DNA of 64,000 nucleotides, from contig JAKVBU010000014.1 in assembly GCA_022446885.1 (NCBI GenBank), forward strand, positions 1-64,000, in the 5' to 3' direction. Below, one piece after another: positions 61,990-64,000 of the stretch (its first letter is position 1; the number at the start of each line of letters is the position of its first letter). The position numbers and the translations under genes are program-made. The notes beneath the pieces were generated by a model. That model had not been told where the DNA came from, did no database searches, and saw only the letters and a program-made list of their open reading frames with translations. This DNA comes from Phycisphaerales bacterium. GTDB lineage: Bacteria; Planctomycetota; Phycisphaerae; Phycisphaerales; SM1A02.

Positions 61990-64000
61990 TCAGAACGTCC
62001 AGTTCGAGAGCAGCGTGATGAGATCGTGGATGTCCACGACGCCGTTGGTGTCGTAGTCATCCGGGCTGTACACCTGCCACTGTGACTGACCTGTGGTGTC
62101 ACCCCAGTGCTCGATGAGCTGAATCAGGTCATCTCGATCAACCAGGCCATCGAGATTGCCATCACCGGGCGTAGTCGCGAACACATGCAGCCACAAGCCG
62201 GTTTCATCGACGGACACCGATAGCTGGGCGCCATATTGCCACCCCCAGTCGTTGGCTATCTCAATACTGTCAAATGAGCCTGTGATGGCTCCAGTCATGA
62301 TCGGGCAGATCGTGCCCGCATGCAGGCCCTCGCTACTTTGGCCATTGGTGTGGTCCCCATCGCCGATGACGCTCAACTCAAGTGTTCCACCCAACTCAAT
62401 ATTGTCGGCTTGCACCATGCCCTGGCTGTGATACACGCCGCCAAACCTAATCGAGTGTTCTCCACCCTGAAAAGTGATCGAGTCACTGACAATCTTGACC
62501 TCGGGCTCGAGGGAGATCGTGCCTACAGAGATGGTCTGGGCCTGCAGGGTGGAGTCATCCTCAACAGTGACCCACCCGTTAGTTGCGGCCAGGGTGCTGG
62601 ACACGGCCAACTCGGCCCCATCAAACAGGTACAGTCCACCATCACACTGCAACCATGCCGTTGTCATCCGGGCTCCTGGCGCCGCGATCGAGAGATACCC
62701 GTCGGAAGCGACATCGGTGCCGCCGTTCACTGTCAGGTCAGCCTCTTCTTGCACAAAGACCACGTTGTCGGACACGGAGTCGCCTACGCCCTGACCCACC
62801 AACAGCCGCGATGACACAGTCACCGCTGCATCACCATAGAACCCCAGCGTGCCGTGATTGGAGTCGCTACCACCTCCAACTTGAATCTCACACTGCAGAT
62901 CAGATGCAGCACCGCTGTTCACATAAATGGCGGCCTCGCTGACTGCCTCAGCTGCTGGAATCTCCAGTGTGCCCGATGCAACCGAGATGTCGCCCTCCAC
63001 CCGCAAAGTGCCACCTCGCATGTCAAGCTGGCCAGCACGATCGATCCCCAATTCACCGCACGTAGCAGACGCGTTGTTGTTGATGATCAGCCCCCCATAC
63101 CCGGACAGGTCGATCTTGCCACCAACCTCGAGTCGCCCTTCATGGAGGCTGCAGTAGCCAAAGCTCTCATGGTCGCTCTCCCAATATCGACCGATGTTCA
63201 GATCTCCACTCACTGAGACCTTGCAGGCCCACCAGGAGGGATCGGCTGCACTGGGATCACCCACATCCATCCGCGAGATTGGAAGCGCGTTGGGACCAGC
63301 CCCAATCACAACATCGCCCAACACACTCAACTCGCCACGATGCACATCAGCCAGCATTGCGCCACCGGCAGATCCCAGCACCAGATCACCGCCGACGGTC
63401 ATGGTGGGATCGGCGACTGAGGTTGCATTCTCCGGCCGACGCATTGTGAGCCCCGTGATCACGCCGGCTGTCTGATGATGAAACTCGGCATTCGCCAGCA
63501 CGGTCATGTCGGCAGCCCCCTCGAGGACAAGCGATCCACCGTTCAGGGCTACAAGTGATCGCATCGTCGAGTAACTGCGATTGGTGTCATCTTCCACCCC
63601 ATCAAGATCGACGCTCGAAATCACAAGTTGAGCAGTGCTCTCCTCCCCTGCCCCGCCCAATGTGAGTGTGCCGTTGATGGCATTCATGGTCGCACCGTGC
63701 ACCAGTCGGATTGCCTCATCGGGTTCGGCGAACTCCCAACCAGATCGCAGATGCAGCCCCTCGTATGGGATTTTGAGAATCCCACCTCGCACTTCCGTTG
63801 TTCCCCTGAGGGTGAAGAAGTCAACATTGCCCGTCCACAAATCGAGGCCACTGCACACCAATGGGCCACTGACGTGCACCTGGGCGTAGTCACTGCCAGT
63901 CTCACAGCCAATGACGCCCTCGACACGAGTAGAGCCGTCGATCGCTGACATGAACGCGGCGGGTTCACTCTGCGATCCGCTCAAGAGAACGCTCCCATCA
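61990..64000 (-). CDS. Secreted beta-helix-like protein with dockerin-like C-terminus (5' end outside window)
   Basis: The frame runs off the right edge, so at least 669 residues are seen and the start is missing. Most of the protein is a series of short beta-strand repeats with VxGxLxIG/VGGDLVLG-type turns (TVGGDLVLGSAGGAML; LSVLGDVVIGAG; VSVSGDLNIGRY), as in autotransporter-like right-handed beta-helices. The C-terminus has two dockerin-like loops (DGNLDGLVDRDDLIQLIEHW; DTNGVVDIHDLITLLSNW). Likely an extracellular or surface protein. It converges with the PEP-CTERM-like gene, with five bases between the stops. Confidence 0.8.
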   Translation of the reverse strand, partial: DGSVLLSGSQSEPAAFMSAIDGSTRVEGVIGCETGSDYAQVHVSGPLVCSGLDLWTGNVDFFTLRGTTEVRGGILKIPYEGLHLRSGWEFAEPDEAIRLVHGATMNAINGTLTLGGAGEESTAQLVISSVDLDGVEDDTNRSYSTMRSLVALNGGSLVLEGAADMTVLANAEFHHQTAGVITGLTMRRPENATSVADPTMTVGGDLVLGSAGGAMLADVHRGELSVLGDVVIGAGPNALPISRMDVGDPSAADPSWWACKVSVSGDLNIGRYWESDHESFGYCSLHEGRLEVGGKIDLSGYGGLIINNNASATCGELGIDRAGQLDMRGGTLRVEGDISVASGTLEIPAAEAVSEAAIYVNSGAASDLQCEIQVGGGSDSNHGTLGFYGDAAVTVSSRLLVGQGVGDSVSDNVVFVQEEADLTVNGGTDVASDGYLSIAAPGARMTTAWLQCDGGLYLFDGAELAVSSTLAATNGWVTVEDDSTLQAQTISVGTISLEPEVKIVSDSITFQGGEHSIRFGGVYHSQGMVQADNIELGGTLELSVIGDGDHTNGQSSEGLHAGTICPIMTGAITGSFDSIEIANDWGWQYGAQLSVSVDETGLWLHVFATTPGDGNLDGLVDRDDLIQLIEHWGDTTGQSQWQVYSPDDYDTNGVVDIHDLITLLSNWTF

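Noticed and set aside
1-64000. tRNA, rRNA, CRISPR, insertion sequence or prophage genes
   Set aside because: I scanned for TPsiC-type arms, direct repeats with spacers, transposase and integrase motifs, and found none that hold up.

Overview
This window reads as a GC-rich chromosomal segment of a planctomycete, most likely of the Phycisphaerae lineage. The reasons are: a series of exported proteins ending in dockerin-like paired repeats of the form D-x-N/D-G-D-G...D-L-L...WG; PQQ-type beta-propeller and LamG surface proteins; a PEP-CTERM-like exported protein; unusual ECF sigma factors; and many short overlaps of start and stop codons. The assignment is inferred from gene content; there is no rRNA marker here. 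I saw no tRNA, rRNA, CRISPR, phage or insertion-sequence gene.

Layout. 1-5340: end of a hydroxypyruvate isomerase-like gene, an alpha/beta hydrolase with EF-hand-like loops, a double-GNAT protein coupled to an MFS transporter, threonine aldolase and inorganic pyrophosphatase. 5347-16605 (minus strand): ten tightly packed genes whose junctions overlap or lie a few bases apart. In transcription order they are an unknown membrane protein, an FtsX-like permease and its LolD-like ATPase, two PQQ-like propeller proteins (one with LamG domains), a tandem two-domain ModA-like binding protein, ModB-like permease, ModC-like ATPase, a MoaD-like carrier ending in GG, and a degenerate ThiF/MoeB protein. 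16624-24387: two very large secreted repeat proteins, one a subtilisin. 24529-27741: an ArfB-like peptidyl-tRNA hydrolase and a four-gene sigma-factor operon (sigma, unknown, SGNH hydrolase, VTT membrane protein). 27774-32389: a reprolysin-like metalloprotease and an RND exporter. 32601-37009: an ECF sigma / membrane protein / EF-hand periplasmic sensor module facing an RG-rich EF-hand protein, followed by an SMR transporter.

37036-46139: M48 lipoprotein protease, a YdiJ-like FAD/Fe-S dehydrogenase, a divergent NRAMP transporter, a subtilisin, a PLP enzyme of the D-cysteine desulfhydrase / ACC deaminase family, and xylose isomerase behind a 30-bp palindrome. 46624-53001: FHA protein, endonuclease/phosphatase-like exoprotein, TauE and EamA transporters, and an FHA-ECF sigma fusion coupled to a sodium/solute symporter. 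53039-56316: dCMP deaminase-like enzyme, PanD, AstB, a small ORF and a methyltransferase. 56389-61172: a double amidohydrolase and a partner lacking the metal ligands. 61190-61984: a cobalamin-type riboswitch ahead of a PEP-CTERM-like protein. 61990-64000: the 3' part of a beta-helix-like dockerin protein running off the window.

The observations most worth a second look are the B12-box riboswitch in front of an exported surface protein, the FHA-sigma fusion, the ECF / EF-hand sensor module, the ten-gene import-plus-propeller operon with duplicated ModA, and a recurrent TAnnnT hexamer 6-10 bases before start codons that suggests leaderless transcription. Function calls rest on motif reading by eye; no database search was run.
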